Assembly: GCF_014202505.1 (NCBI RefSeq)
Contig: NZ_JACHGW010000004.1
Span: 682,001 to 746,000, forward strand
Length of the DNA: 64,000 bases
DNA from: Armatimonas rosea
GTDB lineage: Bacteria > Armatimonadota > Armatimonadia > Armatimonadales > Armatimonadaceae
Reading direction: 5' to 3'
This document shows, one piece after another, positions 9,156-18,172 of this stretch. Positions within the stretch are counted from its first letter, which is position 1; each line of letters opens with the position of its first letter. The position numbers were made by a program, and so were the translations under genes. The notes under the pieces are model-generated. The model was not told the origin of the DNA. It ran no database searches and was given only the letters and a program-made list of their open reading frames with translations.

Positions 9156-10160
9156 ACTCCCCTGCCCCTTGCCCTCTCAGACCGCTTTGGCCGACGGATC
9201 GAGTACCTGCGTGTCTCTCTCACGGATCGCTGCAACCTGCGCTGTGTCTACTGCATGCCGGAGGCGGGAGTGCCCTTTGAGAACCTAGACAACGTGCTGA
9301 GCTTCGAGGAGCTCGTGCGGATCATTCGGGTCCTGGCAAGTGTCGGGCTGAAGAAAGTGCGGCTCACGGGCGGCGAGCCACTGGTCCGCAAGGGGGTTCC
9401 CGAGCTGGCCGCACAGCTCATGGCGATCCCGGGGCTTGAGGAGGTAACCCTGACCACCAACGGTATCCTGCTGGAGCGGGATGCCCAAGGCCTCTGGGAC
9501 GCGGGGATTCGGCGGCTGAACCTCTCGATGGACACCCTCCAAGAGGCGCGCTTCGAGAAGCTAGCGCGGCGTGCGGAGTTTGCCCGTGCGTGGGCGGGGC
9601 TGGAGACGGCGCTGGCGATTGGCTTCTCCCCCATCAAGCTCAACTGCGTGCTCATGCGGGGAATCAACGACGATGAAGTGGCGGCGTTTGGGCGGCTGAC
9701 CCAGGAGCGCCCGCTCTCGGTGCGGTTTCTGGAGTACATGCCGATCGGGGAGGTGAGCCCCGCGCAGTGGCGTGCCCACTATGTCAGCAATGAGGAGGCG
9801 CTCGCCACGCTTCAGCGGCTCTGGCCTGATCTTGAAACGCTCAATGACTCCCCGGAGAGCACGAGCCGCAACTTCCGCATTCCCGGTGCCTTGGGAACGA
9901 TTGGGGTGATCAACCCGATCAGCCATAAGTTCTGCGATGGCTGCAACCGGCTTCGGCTTACCGCCAATGGCAAGCTCGTTCCCTGCCTCTCGGATAACTT
10001 TGAGTACGATCTGATCGGGCCGCTTCGGGCGGGCTGCTCCGATCAAGAGATCCTGGAGCACACCGCCGCCGCCCTCGTACACAAGCCCATTCAGAGTGAT
10101 TTTGAGGGACGGCTCTCCCGTGGGGGGAGCCTGCGGATGATGTCACAGATTGGTGGTTAG
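9153..10160 (+). CDS. moaA: GTP 3',8-cyclase MoaA
   Basis: MoaA is a radical-SAM enzyme that converts GTP to 3',8-cyclo-GTP, the first step of molybdenum cofactor synthesis. The 335-residue protein shows the radical-SAM cluster CNLRCVYC after LRVSLTDR near residue 20, the SAM-binding TGGEPL, and the second [4Fe-4S] site CDGCNRLRLTANGKLVPC near residue 265. It ends in Gly-Gly, as functional MoaA proteins do for catalysis. The length is normal. No other moa, moe or mog gene is nearby. It is divergent from the VanZ-like gene. Confidence 0.95.
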   Translation: MTPLPLALSDRFGRRIEYLRVSLTDRCNLRCVYCMPEAGVPFENLDNVLSFEELVRIIRVLASVGLKKVRLTGGEPLVRKGVPELAAQLMAIPGLEEVTLTTNGILLERDAQGLWDAGIRRLNLSMDTLQEARFEKLARRAEFARAWAGLETALAIGFSPIKLNCVLMRGINDDEVAAFGRLTQERPLSVRFLEYMPIGEVSPAQWRAHYVSNEEALATLQRLWPDLETLNDSPESTSRNFRIPGALGTIGVINPISHKFCDGCNRLRLTANGKLVPCLSDNFEYDLIGPLRAGCSDQEILEHTAAALVHKPIQSDFEGRLSRGGSLRMMSQIGG

Positions 10161-10163
10161 CCG

Positions 10164-10502
10164 CTACTCGTCGGCGCGGGGCTCGAACTCGGAGAGGAGC
10201 TCCTGAAGCCCGAGGCTGTCGAGCTGGTGGTGGAAGGCCGCTTGCTCCCGGAGCGTAATGGCTCCTTGAGCCGCAAAGCTGGTACGGGCAGGCACATCGA
10301 GCTCTAGGGTAGCGTCGGAGAGAATTCCCTGGTCCCACTCTTCCTGGCGAAGAAACTGCTCCCCACGTCGCCGGCAACGAGAGCAGCGGTAGCGCACGAG
10401 GACATAGCTTGGACCAAAAGGGCGCGGATAGTACCCGGCCCGCAGAACTTCCCGCTCACCAATACGCTGACCACAGGTGCAACGAAGGGCTGTCCGTCCC
10501 AT
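10164..10502 (-). CDS. Small zinc-ribbon-like protein of unknown function
   Basis: This 112-residue protein has CTCG near the N-terminus and CSRC about 30 residues later, a likely two-knuckle zinc ribbon. An acidic helical tail follows. The ATG at 10502 is chosen because GGAGGAG sits 3-5 bases before it; a TTG five codons upstream would bury that site. A TACAAT box about 45 bases further upstream could be its promoter. Its stop lies 3 bases from the moaA stop (convergent). No function can be assigned. Confidence 0.6.
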   Translation of the reverse strand: MGRTALRCTCGQRIGEREVLRAGYYPRPFGPSYVLVRYRCSRCRRRGEQFLRQEEWDQGILSDATLELDVPARTSFAAQGAITLREQAAFHHQLDSLGLQELLSEFEPRADE

Positions 10503-10558
10503 TGTCTCCTCCAGCAAGCGCTATAGCAACGCCATGCGCCACGCCAATTGTACCACTC

Positions 10559-11500
10559 CTAGTTTACATCCGCACGGACGACCGAGAGGCCGGTTCCCGC
10601 GGCTGTCTGACCACTCCGAGAGGCGGAGAGCGACGAAATATCGGGCGCTTTCTTCTTCCCCACCACGCTTGTCAGCATGCTACGGAGGGCACGGCTGGCC
10701 TCTTCGGTCTCCGACGCGGCAGTGGTCGGTGTGGACTCGGGCTCACTCGCACTGGCTAGCGCGGTCTCCAGGCGTGGGCTCCGCTTAGCGACCACCACGG
10801 GGCTAACCACCGCCGGAGCGGGAGTCGGTGCGGTCTCAGGCTCTAGCTTGGTGCTCCCGGTTCGCGCCGCGAGCTGTGTCGGGGCTACCTCATGAGTCAC
10901 CTGTCCGGTGGGCGAGGCGACAAGAGGTGCCGGTGCCCCCGCCGCGACTTGCGGCTTCAGGTCCCGATTAGGCTGCTCTTTCATGGGAGTCACCGCTGCG
11001 CGCGGCGCAGGGGTGGCACGCTCCAGCTTAGGCGCAGGCTTGGACTCTGGCGTCGCGGGCCGCTCGGTGCTCTTCGCAAGCTGTGTCGGCGCGGCGGCGA
11101 GGGCCGGGGCAGGCGTCGCGGGAGTCGGCGTAGCAGACACGGGAGCGGACGGCGTTGTAGGAGTTGTTTGCTTAGGGGCAGCAGACGGCGCAAGGGGCGC
11201 GGGCGTGCCAGGTGGTGGCGGCACGGTCACCTTTGAGAGCCGGGGCAGGAAGACCGCGCTGAGAGTTGCAGCGGTGAGCGCACCCGCAAGGGCAAAGCGA
11301 GCCGGAGCAGGCCGCAGAACCCGTGAGAGCTTGTCCCAAAGGGTCGGGCGTGCATAGGTCGAGGCGGCGATCCGCTCGGAGAGCCCTGGCGGTAGCATGG
11401 TCACCATCGGTGCCGAAGACGCCTGCTTCAGGAGAGAAGCAAAGGCCTCCTCGTTGCTATCGTCGGTCGTGATTTCCTCAGGGGTCATTTTTTTGCTCAC
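10559..11500 (-). CDS. Single-pass membrane protein with long Pro/Ala/Thr-rich exterior
   Basis: This 313-residue protein begins GTG-AGC-AAA-AAA-ATG, so the start could also be the ATG four codons later. Residues 1-65 are hydrophilic (LPPGLSERIAAST), about 68-87 form one membrane helix, and the rest is low-complexity Ala/Pro/Thr with scattered positive charges. The layout resembles anti-sigma factors or envelope-spanning linkers. No zinc finger is present and no sigma factor gene is adjacent, so it is left unnamed. Confidence 0.62.
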   Translation of the reverse strand: MSKKMTPEEITTDDSNEEAFASLLKQASSAPMVTMLPPGLSERIAASTYARPTLWDKLSRVLRPAPARFALAGALTAATLSAVFLPRLSKVTVPPPPGTPAPLAPSAAPKQTTPTTPSAPVSATPTPATPAPALAAAPTQLAKSTERPATPESKPAPKLERATPAPRAAVTPMKEQPNRDLKPQVAAGAPAPLVASPTGQVTHEVAPTQLAARTGSTKLEPETAPTPAPAVVSPVVVAKRSPRLETALASASEPESTPTTAASETEEASRALRSMLTSVVGKKKAPDISSLSASRSGQTAAGTGLSVVRADVN

Positions 11501-11612
11501 TTGGTCACACTCTGTCCCAGTCTTGCGTATACAAGCTGTATGCCGTTAGAATCGGTTGGTCCTCAAAAAGTTTCAAGATTCTTTTTCTGCGGCATGGTAC
11601 AAAGAGGCTACT

Positions 11613-11882
11613 ATGGCAGATCCTAGCAATTCTCCCAAGACCGAGTCCACGGGGCTCAATCTTAAGAAATTTAACTCCACCAGTGTCACCACCACCACCG
11701 ATGTGATCGTCCCCAAGCTCTCCAACGCCGACAAGGGCCGTCGGGCGACTATGGTTGCTGTCGTGATTCTTGCGGTTGGATTTCTGGGCATGATGGCCTT
11801 TCGCACCAGTGGCTTCAATCCCTTTGAAAAGACTCCAGAACACGGCGGCCTAGCACGCCCCGAACCGACGCTTCCTCAGTAA
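11613..11882 (+). CDS. Small single-pass membrane protein, unknown function
   Basis: This 89-residue protein has a polar N-terminus (about 45 residues) and one membrane helix (MVAVVILAVGFLGMMAF). A short proline-rich tail follows. The ATG at 11613 is preferred over an earlier in-frame ATG because GAGG lies 6 bases before it. It heads an apparent three-gene rightward run with the zinc-ribbon membrane protein and mnmE. No family is recognised. Confidence 0.6.
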   Translation: MADPSNSPKTESTGLNLKKFNSTSVTTTTDVIVPKLSNADKGRRATMVAVVILAVGFLGMMAFRTSGFNPFEKTPEHGGLARPEPTLPQ

Positions 11883-11891
11883 GGCTGCCCC

Positions 11892-12398
11892 ATGTCCAAC
11901 GAGCGTGTTGTCTGCGCCGCCTGCGGCTCCAATAACTTTGCCACCCAGGCTGCCTGCTGGAAGTGTGGCAAGGTCCTGAGCGCTCCGCCGCCTGCCGCCG
12001 CGCCTGCTCCGATGAGCGCCGTCCCCGCCGGAGCACCTCCACTGGCACGCCCCCTGCCCGCTCCCGAGCTGCGGAGTGAGTCCCCCGCTGCGTTTTGGTC
12101 GTCGGTGGCGATGGGCGTCCTCTTTCCCATGCTGGCGATCCCCGTGGGGCTGGTCTTTCTCATGCTCGATGAACGCCGGAAGCACCAGATCGGCTGGTGG
12201 AATATTCTCTTTGGCCTGGTCGGGACCCTGCTCAATGGGGTGATCGCCGTAGTCTCCCTCTATCCCCTCTTGATGAACGCCACCCGCCTGATCCCCAACC
12301 TAGGGGGGGCACGCACCGGGCAGTCACAGGACCTCAACTCCGAGGCTCCCCCCTTGGATATCCCCGGCCAGCGTCCCTTTGCCGCGCCGCCACGGTAG
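11892..12398 (+). CDS. Zinc-ribbon membrane protein, unknown function
   Basis: This 168-residue protein opens with a double CxxC zinc ribbon (CAACG and CWKCG, residues 8-25). A proline/alanine linker and two membrane helices (about 65-90 and 100-128) follow. N-terminal zinc ribbons on small membrane proteins are common in bacteria and generally lack assigned roles. The start lies 9 bases after the preceding stop with no obvious Shine-Dalgarno. The gene ends 9 bases before mnmE. Confidence 0.7.
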   Translation: MSNERVVCAACGSNNFATQAACWKCGKVLSAPPPAAAPAPMSAVPAGAPPLARPLPAPELRSESPAAFWSSVAMGVLFPMLAIPVGLVFLMLDERRKHQIGWWNILFGLVGTLLNGVIAVVSLYPLLMNATRLIPNLGGARTGQSQDLNSEAPPLDIPGQRPFAAPPR

Positions 12399-12407
12399 TC
12401 CGCTCGC

Positions 12408-13724
12408 ATGACTGACACCATTGCGGCAATCGCCACCGCCACCGGTGCCGCGGGCGTGGGGATCGTCCGCCTCTCCGGCCCCAATGCGCGGACAATCGCC
12501 GCGCAGGTCGTGCGTCGCTCCCTTCAAGACCAGCCACCTCGCCTGCTCAAGCGTGCCACGGTCTACGATCCGCAGAGCGGGGAATCCCTCGACGATGGCC
12601 TCTTGGTGCACTTTATCGGACCGCACTCCTTCACCGGTGAGGATGTGGTCGAGTTTCAGGGGCACGGGGGGATGCTCACCCTGGCTCAGGTCCTACAGGC
12701 GTTCCTGGCCGCCGGGGCTCGCTTGGCACGTCCGGGAGAGTTCTCGGAGCGGGCGTTTCACAACGGGAAGCTCGACCTCGCCCAAGCGGAGGCCCTCGCG
12801 GACCTGATCTCTGCACGCTCCGTGGCAGCACAGCGCGCCGCCCGCCGCCAGCTCGACGGGAGCCTCTCGCAGGAGGCGCACCGCATCGCCGCCGAGCTCC
12901 AAGAAGCCCTCGCCCGCTTGGAGGCGACGATCGACTTCCCGGAGGACGTGGGCGAGCTCGTGCCGGAGACTGTCGAGGCCCCGCTCGGCCGCGCCGCGCA
13001 GCGCCTGGAGCGTCTCCTGGCGGGAGCGGCGTACGGCAGGCGGCTCACAGAAGGGCTCACCGTCGCCCTGACCGGTGCCCCCAATGTCGGGAAGTCTTCG
13101 CTTCTGAACGCCCTCGCCGGAGCGGAGCGCGCCATTGTCACGGAGCTCGCCGGCACGACCCGCGACATTCTGGCCGAGGAGCTGGTCTTGGCCGGCGTAC
13201 CGGTACGCGTCCTCGACACCGCCGGGCTGCGCGAGACCGACGATCCCGTGGAGCGTATCGGGGTCGCCCGTGCCCGTGCCGCGGTCGCGACCGCCGATGT
13301 GGTGATTGTCGTGGTCGATGCCACCCGCCCCGAGCCCCTCGCCCTGCCCGAGCAGAGCTTTGTGATCGCGGTAAACAAGTCCGATCTGGCCTCCCCAGAG
13401 CTGGAGCGCTTTGCCCCCCACCCCGCCGTGGCGATCTCCGCCCGCACCGGGGAGGGGCTCGATGCGCTGGTCCAAGCGGTGATCGGGACATCGGTTCCCG
13501 CCAGCGACGCCCCCCTGCTCACGCGAGCCCGCCACGAAGATGCCCTCCGCCGCGCCGCTGCCCAAATCCACGACGCCCGCGTGACCCTCGCCCTTGGGCT
13601 CCCCGCCGAGCTGATCGCCGTGGACACGCACGGTGCCCTCGCCGCCCTTGGGGAGCTCACGGGCCAGACCACCCGCGAGGAGATCATCCAGGGAATCTTC
13701 TCCCGGTTCTGTATCGGCAAGTGA
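12408..13724 (+). CDS. mnmE: tRNA uridine-5-carboxymethylaminomethyl modification GTPase MnmE
   Basis: MnmE works with MnmG to place carboxymethylaminomethyl groups on wobble uridines of certain tRNAs. The 438-residue protein has the formyl-THF-binding N-terminal domain (TDTIAAIATATG, residues 2-120) and a helical domain. The inserted G domain carries GAPNVGKSS (G1, about 223), DTAGLRET (G3) and NKSD (G4). The diagnostic C-terminal FCIGK holds the catalytic cysteine. The length is typical. It is convergent with upp, with 3 bases between the stops. Confidence 0.97.
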   Translation: MTDTIAAIATATGAAGVGIVRLSGPNARTIAAQVVRRSLQDQPPRLLKRATVYDPQSGESLDDGLLVHFIGPHSFTGEDVVEFQGHGGMLTLAQVLQAFLAAGARLARPGEFSERAFHNGKLDLAQAEALADLISARSVAAQRAARRQLDGSLSQEAHRIAAELQEALARLEATIDFPEDVGELVPETVEAPLGRAAQRLERLLAGAAYGRRLTEGLTVALTGAPNVGKSSLLNALAGAERAIVTELAGTTRDILAEELVLAGVPVRVLDTAGLRETDDPVERIGVARARAAVATADVVIVVVDATRPEPLALPEQSFVIAVNKSDLASPELERFAPHPAVAISARTGEGLDALVQAVIGTSVPASDAPLLTRARHEDALRRAAAQIHDARVTLALGLPAELIAVDTHGALAALGELTGQTTREEIIQGIFSRFCIGK

Positions 13725-13727
13725 GCG

Positions 13728-14348
13728 CTAGAGCGTCCCGTAGAGCCGGTCGCCGAAGTCGCCGAGGCCGGGGCAGATGTACTTTTTCGCATTGAGCTCC
13801 CGGTCCAGCGCCGCGGCGTAGATCGGGACATCGGGGTGCGCCGCCTCGACCGCCGCCACGCCCTCGGGAGCCGCCACCACACACACGAGGCGGACATCGG
13901 TCGCGCCCGCCGCCTTTACATGGTCGATCGCCTGGCCCGCCGAGCCGCCCGTGGCCAGCATCGGGTCCACCACCAGGGTCGTGCAGCCCTGTACCTGTGG
14001 GAGCTTGCAGTAGTAGCTCGCCGCCACCGCGGTCGCATGGTCGCGCTCCAGCCCGATGTAGCCCACGGAGACATCGGGAAAGAGCTCCAAGAACGGCTCC
14101 AGCATCGCCAGCCCCGCCCGTAGGATCGGGATCACCACAATCCCATGGGCAAGGACCTGCCCCTCCATTGGCTCCAGAGGGGTGGTAATCGGGGAGGCCA
14201 TGGTCGGGAGATCAGCGGTCGCCTCCAGCGCGAGGAGTGTGGTCAAGCGCCGTGCGAGCGGGCGAAAGTGCTGGGGGTTGGTCTCGGTAGAGCGCAGGCC
14301 CGTGAGCAGGTGCTGGGCCAGCGGGTGGGAGCAGAGATGGATTGCCAT
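13728..14348 (-). CDS. upp: Uracil phosphoribosyltransferase
   Basis: Upp salvages uracil by joining it to PRPP to make UMP in the cytoplasm. The 206-residue protein has the PRPP-binding loop DPMLATGGSA, the preceding IPILRAGLAM segment, and the C-terminal PGLGDFGDRLYGT that contacts uracil. The length matches the family. The ATG is preceded by TAAAAT and exactly six bases, so a leaderless message is likely. Confidence 0.95.
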   Translation of the reverse strand: MAIHLCSHPLAQHLLTGLRSTETNPQHFRPLARRLTTLLALEATADLPTMASPITTPLEPMEGQVLAHGIVVIPILRAGLAMLEPFLELFPDVSVGYIGLERDHATAVAASYYCKLPQVQGCTTLVVDPMLATGGSAGQAIDHVKAAGATDVRLVCVVAAPEGVAAVEAAHPDVPIYAAALDRELNAKKYICPGLGDFGDRLYGTL

Positions 14349-14360
14349 ACCCCCATTTTA
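14349..14360 (-). promoter_or_regulatory. TAAAAT-N6-ATG: predicted leaderless promoter of upp
   Basis: Read leftward, TAAAAT (14360-14355) is followed by GGGGGT and the upp ATG at 14348. The six-base gap places the expected transcription start at the start codon. No Shine-Dalgarno site and no convincing -35 box are seen. Confidence 0.45.
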
Positions 14361-14370
14361 CACCGCCGGC

Positions 14371-15090
14371 TCAGAACGAGCGGGAGAGCGCCAGCGCCTC
14401 GACCCCCGCCGCCCCGGCCTTGAGGAGCGTAGCGGCGGCGCAGTGCAGGCTCGCCCCCGTGGTCATGACATCGTCGATCAGGAGCAGCCGCTTGCCCGCC
14501 AGCAAAGCCGGGTCCGTAACCTCAAAGTCCGTCGGGGAGAGGTTGGCGAGGCGCTGCGCCGCCCCCAAGGTCATCTGGGACTGCTCGGCACGCACCCGCA
14601 CAAACGCCCCTTCCGGTAAGACCGGGAGCGCGAGCTGCTCCGCAAGCGGCTGGGCAAGGAGCGCCGCCTGGTTGTAGCCACGCGCGCGCCGTTTACGCGC
14701 GGAGAGTGGGAGCGCGACCAGTAGCTCAGGCGGTGCCGTGCCACGGAGCTCCGTGAGATAGCGGTGCGCGAGCCACGCCCCCAGGGGCTCGGCAAGCGAC
14801 TCTTTCCCTCGGTACTTCAGCAAGTGGAGACCGTAGCGGAGCGCCCCGACATGCCGCCCCGCCGCACGTGCGCTCTCAAACGCCCAGCCGCCCCACCGGT
14901 CCGCCGCCGCCTCGCAGAGCCGGCAGACACGCTCGGGCTCACTCGGGTGCCCACAGACCACACACACCGGCTCTGGGACAGTGGGAAGCTGGGCCACACA
15001 CGCAGAGCAGAGCACCGGCTCCTCCCAGCTCTCACAGAGCAGGCAGCGGGGCGGGTAGATCAGGTCAAGAAAGCCAGCAAGTGCACGCAT
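14371..15090 (-). CDS. ComF family phosphoribosyltransferase-like protein
   Basis: This 239-residue protein has a double zinc finger at the N-terminus (CLLC, CSAC, CVVC, CRLC within residues 17-60). A phosphoribosyltransferase fold with LLIDDVMTTGAS near residue 195 follows. This is the ComF/GntX family, in which ComFC assists DNA uptake in competent bacteria. A leftward TATAAT (15107-15102) lies 11 bases before the ATG, so the leader would be only a few bases. Its stop lies 22 bases before the upp start, so ComF and upp share direction. Confidence 0.88.
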   Translation of the reverse strand: MRALAGFLDLIYPPRCLLCESWEEPVLCSACVAQLPTVPEPVCVVCGHPSEPERVCRLCEAAADRWGGWAFESARAAGRHVGALRYGLHLLKYRGKESLAEPLGAWLAHRYLTELRGTAPPELLVALPLSARKRRARGYNQAALLAQPLAEQLALPVLPEGAFVRVRAEQSQMTLGAAQRLANLSPTDFEVTDPALLAGKRLLLIDDVMTTGASLHCAAATLLKAGAAGVEALALSRSF

Positions 15091-15201
15091 CGGAGCGGAA
15101 CATTATACCTCCTGCAAAAGTTACCGGAACCACGCCTCGCCGGAACCATAAGACTTGTTCTCAGGGGCTCAGCGCCATGACTTCTGCAAGAGGTACATTC
15201 T

Positions 15202-16500
15202 CTACTGGACGGTAAAATCCACCTTGGCACGGTAGGACTTGCCCCCGATCTCACACAGCGCCTCCACGGGATAGCGGCCCGGTGCGAGCCCGGCGGGAGC
15301 GCTGAGCTTGAAGCTGACACTGCGGCGCTCGTTGGGGTAGGATAGGGAGATCGTGCGCTTTACCTCGCCCTCGACACTCCAGCCCGATGGCAGGATGAGG
15401 TGGACGAGGCCACTTGTCTTGCCCTCACGCCGCCCGGTGATCGTCGCGACCAGGAGCCGGCGACGCGCGGGGCCGTCGGGGGCCGCGCTGAGGATGGGCT
15501 TGATATCGTGGTCCAGGGAGAGCGCGTAGGGCTCCTGCCGCTCCACACTCGCCAGTGCGACAACACTCACCCCGCCCTCTTCGCGCTCGGCCCCGCCCCG
15601 GAGCACCACACTGGCGGGCTCAGGTCCCTCGGGCAGGACAAAGCGAAACTCTTTCTTGAGGCGCTCGCCCGGGTTGAGGATCATGATGGGGTCCTTGAGG
15701 TCCACGATCACCGTCCCATCGGGCAAGAATACTTGCTTCAGGAAGAGCGGCTTCAGCCCTGAGTTCGTGAGCTCCAGTGTCCCCCGGACGAGTCCCCCCG
15801 CCACCAGCGCCCGGTCGCGCAGGCTCAGGTGCGCCGCGAGCGGCCCCGCAAGCGCCTCGCTGTCGTCGGTGAGCTGCAGGCGGAGCAAGGGGAGCTCGGG
15901 CAGCGGCTCGGCGAGGGCGGCGCCCCCCCAGAGAGCCCGAAATCCCACCTCCGCACCGGGCTTCCGGCCCGTCCCGAGGAGCCCGATCGGCAGTGCAACA
16001 AGCTGGACAACTCCCTGCTCCGTGGTCAGCTGGTGCCCCCTCACACTGCCCTCGGGGAGCAATACCTCGGCCCAGACCGGGTGCTCTTTGTTCTGGACAT
16101 TGTCGAAGCGGCGCACCAGCGGCGTGACTCCGGTCGCGGACTTGAGGAGCCGGATGCTGAAGTTCTCTGCCCCCTGAAACCAGCCATCTCCATTGGCATC
16201 CAGATCAAACCGGACCTCGGTCTCGTCTTTGGTCTGCACCGCCAGGTAGAGAAACTGCGAGTCCCAGTCGAAGTAGACACGGCCCTCGGGGGTGTCGTAG
16301 AGGAGATCCCAGCCCTGCAGGGAGTCTAGCGTCACCGTGCGCTTGATCCGCTTGCGCTCGTAGGATGCCCCGCTGTTGGCAAGGGGTGCGGTCTGGCGGC
16401 CCTCCGGGGCCTGTGCGTGCGCCGCCAGAGCAAAGAGAAGACTACTCCAAGCGGCTAAAGCGATCCGAGAGCTGTGTGTCCTGAAGGAAGTTTTGAGCAT
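15202..16500 (-). CDS. Secreted protein with DOMON/CBM9-like and NEW3-like domains
   Basis: This 432-residue protein starts with a signal peptide (about residues 1-30, ending LFALAAHAQ). Residues 40-200 look like a CBM9/DOMON-type sugar- or ligand-binding sandwich (YFDWDSQFLYLAVQTKD, DLDANGDGWFQG). The C-terminal third resembles NEW3-type Ig domains (LPSGWSVEG, LAPGRYPVEA). These similarities are by eye, so the function is open. The ATG at 16500 lies inside the preceding gene: the two overlap by 59 bases in different frames, and no later start would keep the signal peptide. Translational coupling to the propeller/TPR gene is likely. Confidence 0.7.
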   Translation of the reverse strand: MLKTSFRTHSSRIALAAWSSLLFALAAHAQAPEGRQTAPLANSGASYERKRIKRTVTLDSLQGWDLLYDTPEGRVYFDWDSQFLYLAVQTKDETEVRFDLDANGDGWFQGAENFSIRLLKSATGVTPLVRRFDNVQNKEHPVWAEVLLPEGSVRGHQLTTEQGVVQLVALPIGLLGTGRKPGAEVGFRALWGGAALAEPLPELPLLRLQLTDDSEALAGPLAAHLSLRDRALVAGGLVRGTLELTNSGLKPLFLKQVFLPDGTVIVDLKDPIMILNPGERLKKEFRFVLPEGPEPASVVLRGGAEREEGGVSVVALASVERQEPYALSLDHDIKPILSAAPDGPARRRLLVATITGRREGKTSGLVHLILPSGWSVEGEVKRTISLSYPNERRSVSFKLSAPAGLAPGRYPVEALCEIGGKSYRAKVDFTVQ

Positions 16501-18142
16501 ATCTGAGCTTCTGAAGCGCCTCACCGTTGTCCGGGTCCAGACGCAGGGCTTTCTTGTACTGGAACAGCGCTGCGGCGTACTGCTGGTCTTGGTAGAGCGC
16601 GTTGCCCAGGGCCATCGCCTCCGTGACCCGTGCCTGACGAACAAGCTCGTTCAGGTCTGGCCCGGAGACTCCCTTCTGACGGGCCTCGGTGAAGGCCAGG
16701 ATCGCTCCGACAGCATCTCCCCGCATCAGGAGCCCCCTGCCACGGGAGAGCGCACTCTCCGCAGCGGCATAGCGCACCTGAGCGAGCCCCGTCCGAGCAT
16801 CAGTCGCGAGGGGGTTGGCCTGAATCGCCTCCAGAAAAGCCGCCTCGGCTGCATCGGTGTTCCCTTCGCTTAGAGCGGCCTGTGCCTGTAAAAGTTTCGC
16901 CTGATACCAGCGCTCCTGAAGCGCAGCGCTCGCCTGTGTCAGCACGAGGTCGTGGGGCAGGTCTTGCAGGGCCTGCGCGAGGTGCGCCGCCGCTCCCACA
17001 AAGTCCCCGACCGTCTCCGCTGTCTCTGCGGCACCAAGCGCACGCTGGCGCAGGTCCGCGAGCACGTCACTCAGCAGCTGGCACGCCCGCAGATCGGAGG
17101 GGACGGCGTCCAGACGCGCACGGAGCACCTCGGCGGCGACTGCCACATTACCCTTGTCCCACGCGCCACGGGCCTCGGCGAGGGTTGCCTCCTCCGAGAG
17201 CGAGGCCATGCGCTCCCCAAAGGTGAGCTCGTAGGCGATCAGGCTGCCATCGCGCAGGCTCACGGCCACAAAGCGTCCCCCCGGAGCCACGGAGATTCCC
17301 GTCGGGCGCGCGTCCTCAAAGTCGATATCCCAGATCGGCATGCCTTCGTCGTTGAGGAACACCAAGCGCCCGCTCCCATGGTCCAGCGCGAGCAGCACCG
17401 CGATACTCTGCCCGGTGGCGTCCATGGCCACATCAATGGGGGTGCCGACCAGCTCGGTGAACCAGAGGAGGACGCCATCGCTACCGACCAGCCCGACCCC
17501 GCCCGCTTCGACCTCTGGCCCGCCCGTGGCAAACGCGGTGCGCTCTGGCCCCGCTGTGGCGACCGCCAGCAGTGGCACCTCTTGGCGGTGGCTCCAGATC
17601 GTGGTGCGGGTGTAGTCTACCAGCGAGAGATCGCCGCTCTCCCCCGCGATAGCAAGGTAGCGTGCGCCCCGGTCGATACAGATGCGGCTGATGGGATAGG
17701 CGATATCTTTTGTCCAGAGCAAGCGCCCATCGAGCTCCCCGAGCGCGACCGAGTGCCCGGAGCCGAGCAGGTCACAGAACGCGGTCCCAAAGCGCGCGGC
17801 CTCGGCCCCAAGCGAGATATCGGTGTAGGAGGCGCGCCGGTCGGAGAGGAAGCGGGTTTTGCGCGCCTCGCGAAAGAGGTAGAGGTCATCGTCGGTGGTG
17901 CCGACATACGACGAGCCATCGGGGGTGATCTCGGTCTTGCGGAGGGTCTCGACGTTGTAGGTGTGGAGCGTGCGGCTCCGCCCTTGCTCGGAGTAGCGCA
18001 CGAGATGGAACGTGCGAACCTCCAGCTCATCGGGAACCGAGACCAGGAGCGTCCCATCGTCCTGGAGTGCGTAGCGAGAGAGCGGGGCCAAGCCGCGGGC
18101 TTTTCGGAGGAAGACGAGGTTGACGTTGGTGATGTCGGCCAT
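16442..18142 (-). CDS. Cytoplasmic beta-propeller plus TPR protein
   Basis: This 566-residue protein lacks a signal peptide. The first 315 residues are repeated beta strands typical of a quinoprotein/WD40-like propeller (GELDGRLLWTKD, GSDGVLLWF, LNDEGMPIWDIDF). The rest is TPR-like helix, including YAAALFQYKKALRLDPDNG near the end. Such proteins act as scaffolds. It overlaps the downstream secreted-protein gene by 59 bases. TATAAT lies 8 bases before the ATG, so the leader is one or two bases at most. Function unknown. Confidence 0.75.
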   Translation of the reverse strand: MADITNVNLVFLRKARGLAPLSRYALQDDGTLLVSVPDELEVRTFHLVRYSEQGRSRTLHTYNVETLRKTEITPDGSSYVGTTDDDLYLFREARKTRFLSDRRASYTDISLGAEAARFGTAFCDLLGSGHSVALGELDGRLLWTKDIAYPISRICIDRGARYLAIAGESGDLSLVDYTRTTIWSHRQEVPLLAVATAGPERTAFATGGPEVEAGGVGLVGSDGVLLWFTELVGTPIDVAMDATGQSIAVLLALDHGSGRLVFLNDEGMPIWDIDFEDARPTGISVAPGGRFVAVSLRDGSLIAYELTFGERMASLSEEATLAEARGAWDKGNVAVAAEVLRARLDAVPSDLRACQLLSDVLADLRQRALGAAETAETVGDFVGAAAHLAQALQDLPHDLVLTQASAALQERWYQAKLLQAQAALSEGNTDAAEAAFLEAIQANPLATDARTGLAQVRYAAAESALSRGRGLLMRGDAVGAILAFTEARQKGVSGPDLNELVRQARVTEAMALGNALYQDQQYAAALFQYKKALRLDPDNGEALQKLRYAQNFLQDTQLSDRFSRLE

Positions 18143-18172
18143 GCAGAGAGATTATAGCACGTCGGGGAGCAT

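Noticed and set aside
10700-11240. Tandem-repeat or CRISPR-like look of the Ala/Pro/Thr-rich stretch
   Set aside because: The repeats are irregular codon-level low complexity inside one membrane-protein frame, without fixed units or spacers.
12693-13897. Long leftward open frames opposite mnmE
   Set aside because: MnmE is unmistakable on the other strand, so these are shadows.
16952-18157. 401-codon rightward open frame opposite the propeller/TPR gene
   Set aside because: The leftward frame has clear propeller and TPR periodicity; this frame has none.
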